Assembly (NCBI GenBank): GCA_016930835.1
Contig: JAFGGA010000019.1
Coordinates: 1 to 45,371, forward strand
Length of the DNA stretch: 45,371 bases
From: Deltaproteobacteria bacterium
GTDB taxonomy: Bacteria; Desulfobacterota; DSM-4660; Desulfatiglandales; HGW-15
Direction: 5' to 3'
Shown here: positions 43,357 through 45,371 of the stretch, in pieces
Layout of the letters: every line of letters starts with the position of its first letter
Numbering within the stretch: the first letter of the stretch is position 1
Notes under the pieces: generated by a model
The model's input: only the letters and a program-made list of their open reading frames with translations
The model's database searches: none
Told to the model about the DNA's origin: nothing
Translations under genes and position numbers: made by a program

Positions 43357-45339
43357 TCATTTTTTGTTCTTCTTTTTCGCGGAAGAAAGGTAACAACCAC
43401 CCTTATCTTCCTTCCCGTTACCTTTCAGGGAAACCATGACAACCTCCTCATCCGGGTCATCCGACAAGATCTCCAAGGATGCCTTTTTTTCTCCTGATGA
43501 TGCCGGGCTAAATACGATGGCAAGCGTAACAGCGCCTCCCGCGGGAATGATCACACTATTCTCGTTGATTGGATCTGAACCGTTATCGAAATCGATCGAA
43601 AATTCATCCGCATTATCGCCCTTTACCATTATACTGCTTATATTCAGGTTACCGCCTCCTTGATTTTCTATGGTGACCCTCTTGGCCTTCGAGCTTTCAC
43701 CTGTATTGATTTCTCCGAAGTCAACCTTTGCTGGATCAGCTGCAATATCTTGCCCACCAGCCCCAGTTCCAATTAATGTTACATTAACGACATCTTCATC
43801 CGGATCATCTGAGGAAATCTCAAGTGTTGCATATTTATCCCCCATGGATGAAGGGCTAAAGATCACAACCAATGTAACACTTTCACCAGGAGAAATACTT
43901 CCGGGAATCTCGATCGCGTCGTCTGATCCTCGATTCAAATCTATCGCAAAATCAGTTGCATCATTGCCTGCTATGGTTATATCGCTTACGAGTAGATCTG
44001 CGGTTCCAATATTTTCTATAGTCAAGGAGGATGTCACGGAACCATCACCCACTCCAACATCACCGAAATCAATACTAACGGGGTTCACGGATATATCTTG
44101 CACGGCATATTCATGGGCCCCTATATCAACATATGCTGTTCCATCAAGATCCCCATCTATTATGCGATCATTCCCCTCAAGGTCTAGCAATGGTATTTCC
44201 GGAGCGTTATTTTCACCGGCATCAATGCATGGTGAACCCGTCAGGAGGGCAAAATCGATATCGAGTGAAGGATCTTCATTAATATTATCCTCCTCTACAA
44301 AATTAGTTCCATCAACAACAAGGTAATCAACCAGATTATTATTATAAAGATTAATCATCGCGCTAAGATCACTCATATAGAGATCACCAACAACCGATGA
44401 TACATTTCCCCATATGATATTATTGTAGATGTCCGCCGTTGCCTCTCCAGAACCCAAATCGAGGTGAAGGCCTCCCTTATCATTCTGGGCGGTATTACGA
44501 TAGAAAGTATTATTTATTACAGACAAGACCCCCGTATCGGTTGAAATGATTCCCCCTCCCAAATCATTTGCACTGTTGCCGCTAATAATATTATTCGTAA
44601 AAAGGATATGTCCAACAGATGCATCCAAACCAAAGCCTCCGCCCAGTTGGGTTGCCGAATTTTCAATGAATGTGTTTCGTGTGAAGGTAATATCGCCGGA
44701 ATAGGCAACCACATATACACCACTATAATTTGCCGCTATATTCGCTTGGAATAGATTCCTATCCAATACTACATTCCCAGTCATAGAACCCAAAACAGCA
44801 CCACCATAGTAATTGGAGGATTCATTTCCGATGAATCTGCTGTTATAAAAATAGACATTTCCATATGTGGCAATTATATATGCCGCACCACCGTATGAGG
44901 CCGTGTTATTTAAAAATTCAACATTATCAATTGTTACGGCCGCCGTATTTGTAAAAACAGACAGGGCCCCACCATTCCCGGTTGTGTTACCATCCTTTAG
45001 GGTGATGGATTGAATCGTTATGTGTGCATTATAATCCGTTACCCCGGAGGCGATCTGTATCTTGAATATCTGGTATAAGTCAGCGCCAACCAGATTCGTT
45101 GTGCCCGGACCTTCTCCAACAATGGTTAGCGCGAAATTTTCGCCGATCGTGTAGGTCAGTGTGCTGGAAATATTAAAGTCGCCTGAGGCGATATTGATAG
45201 TATCCTCTTCCCCATTCGACTGGGCTGTTGTCAGCGCAGCCTGAAACGACCCGACATCATCGACTTGGAATACCTCACCCCATGTTGAATGGGATAGACT
45301 CAGACCAAAAACCATGACAAGCATAAATATTTTTTTCAC
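43357..45339 (-). CDS. Exported beta-helix protein with two ASH-type domains and C-terminal GCYLS
   Basis: A 660-residue exported protein. A signal peptide (KKIFMLVMVFGLSLSHSTWG) leads to a parallel beta-helix domain (~residues 25-410) with repeats of the type GGA...NVEFLNNTASYGG and NIISGNSANDLGGGI (polymorphic outer-membrane/right-handed-helix style), closing in LTGSPCIDAGEN. Two tandem ASH/choice-of-anchor-D-like beta-sandwich units (~415-525 and ~530-640) follow, each with IDFGDVGVGD- or VDFGEINTGE-type openings and L-E-I-S-S-D-D-P-D-E ends. The end is GKEDKGGCYLSS then a basic tail. The GTG at 45339 has AAAGGGG upstream. Probably cell surface; binding partner unknown. Confidence 0.85.
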   Translation of the reverse strand: MKKIFMLVMVFGLSLSHSTWGEVFQVDDVGSFQAALTTAQSNGEEDTINIASGDFNISSTLTYTIGENFALTIVGEGPGTTNLVGADLYQIFKIQIASGVTDYNAHITIQSITLKDGNTTGNGGALSVFTNTAAVTIDNVEFLNNTASYGGAAYIIATYGNVYFYNSRFIGNESSNYYGGAVLGSMTGNVVLDRNLFQANIAANYSGVYVVAYSGDITFTRNTFIENSATQLGGGFGLDASVGHILFTNNIISGNSANDLGGGIISTDTGVLSVINNTFYRNTAQNDKGGLHLDLGSGEATADIYNNIIWGNVSSVVGDLYMSDLSAMINLYNNNLVDYLVVDGTNFVEEDNINEDPSLDIDFALLTGSPCIDAGENNAPEIPLLDLEGNDRIIDGDLDGTAYVDIGAHEYAVQDISVNPVSIDFGDVGVGDGSVTSSLTIENIGTADLLVSDITIAGNDATDFAIDLNRGSDDAIEIPGSISPGESVTLVVIFSPSSMGDKYATLEISSDDPDEDVVNVTLIGTGAGGQDIAADPAKVDFGEINTGESSKAKRVTIENQGGGNLNISSIMVKGDNADEFSIDFDNGSDPINENSVIIPAGGAVTLAIVFSPASSGEKKASLEILSDDPDEEVVMVSLKGNGKEDKGGCYLSSAKKKNKK

Positions 45340-45371
45340 AGGTCTCTCACCCCTTTCAAATATATTGATGA

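Noticed and set aside
43670-44326. 218-codon plus-strand frame rich in Ser/Pro/Thr
   Set aside because: Exact antisense shadow of the ASH-type domains of the exported beta-helix protein.
1-45371. CRISPR array, prophage or transposase genes
   Set aside because: No regularly spaced direct repeats, no integrase, capsid or transposase motifs in any frame examined.

Overview
The window looks like a chromosomal segment of a mesophilic anaerobic member of the Desulfobacterota (deltaproteobacterial, sulfate-reducer-like). The hints are a DUF3786 gene, a CooC/AcsF-type ATPase of carbon monoxide dehydrogenase maturation, a large Class-II-like che operon with STAS and CheD genes, several NtrB-type and PAS signalling genes, and a moderate-GC coding style with many intergenic hairpin repeats. 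This assignment is inference from gene content. There are no rRNA, tRNA or CRISPR loci and no transposase gene.

Layout. Bases 1-2910 hold housekeeping genes: an Smr-domain gene on the minus strand, then DUF3786, purE and a Sua5/YrdC gene on the plus strand. Bases 2968-4945 hold two paralogous exported acidic proteins that both end in a Gly-Cys-Phe-Ile-Ser motif. uppP follows at 5243-6043. Bases 6044-6979 have no convincing gene but carry a good sigma-54 promoter and a structured leader in front of a two-gene sensory unit, a stand-alone periplasmic Cache-like protein and an MCP (6980-9303). Facing it is a nine-gene chemotaxis operon on the minus strand (18412 down to 9465): unknown protein, large cytoplasmic MCP-like protein, STAS, CheY, CheA, CheW, CheR, CheB, CheD. 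Bases 18972-20079 hold a C39-peptidase-like gene, a hairpin repeat element and a small membrane protein. The operon cooC-serC-asnS-CoA-disulfide-reductase-like runs on the minus strand from 24756 to 20124.

Bases 24895-26050 are an AT-rich gap. Then come a TraB-family membrane protein, a PAS hybrid histidine kinase, a sugar nucleotidyltransferase, a 1293-residue helicase-nuclease, archease-rtcB, a Cys-rich small protein, a CBS-domain protein, an M18 aminopeptidase, a 690-residue predicted glycosyltransferase-like protein of unknown role, an orphan ParA, a 44-codon small gene in an AT-rich desert, and a large exported beta-helix protein with two ASH-type domains.

How the parts may work together. 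The chemotaxis operon supplies the full excitation and adaptation set (CheA, CheW, CheY, CheR, CheB, CheD) but no recognisable CheC, CheX or CheZ. The best candidate for the missing CheY-P phosphatase is inside the window: the 621-residue soluble MCP-like protein carries a CheZ-like D-x-x-x-Q helix between two degenerate receptor hairpin tips and ends in a CheZ-like acidic/aromatic tail. This is the most interesting lead. Others are the shared C-terminal G-C-[FY]-[IL]-S motif of three exported proteins, the hidden 44-residue gene, the 690-residue glycosyltransferase-like protein, and the sigma-54-driven leader with partial similarity to c-di-GMP-I riboswitches.
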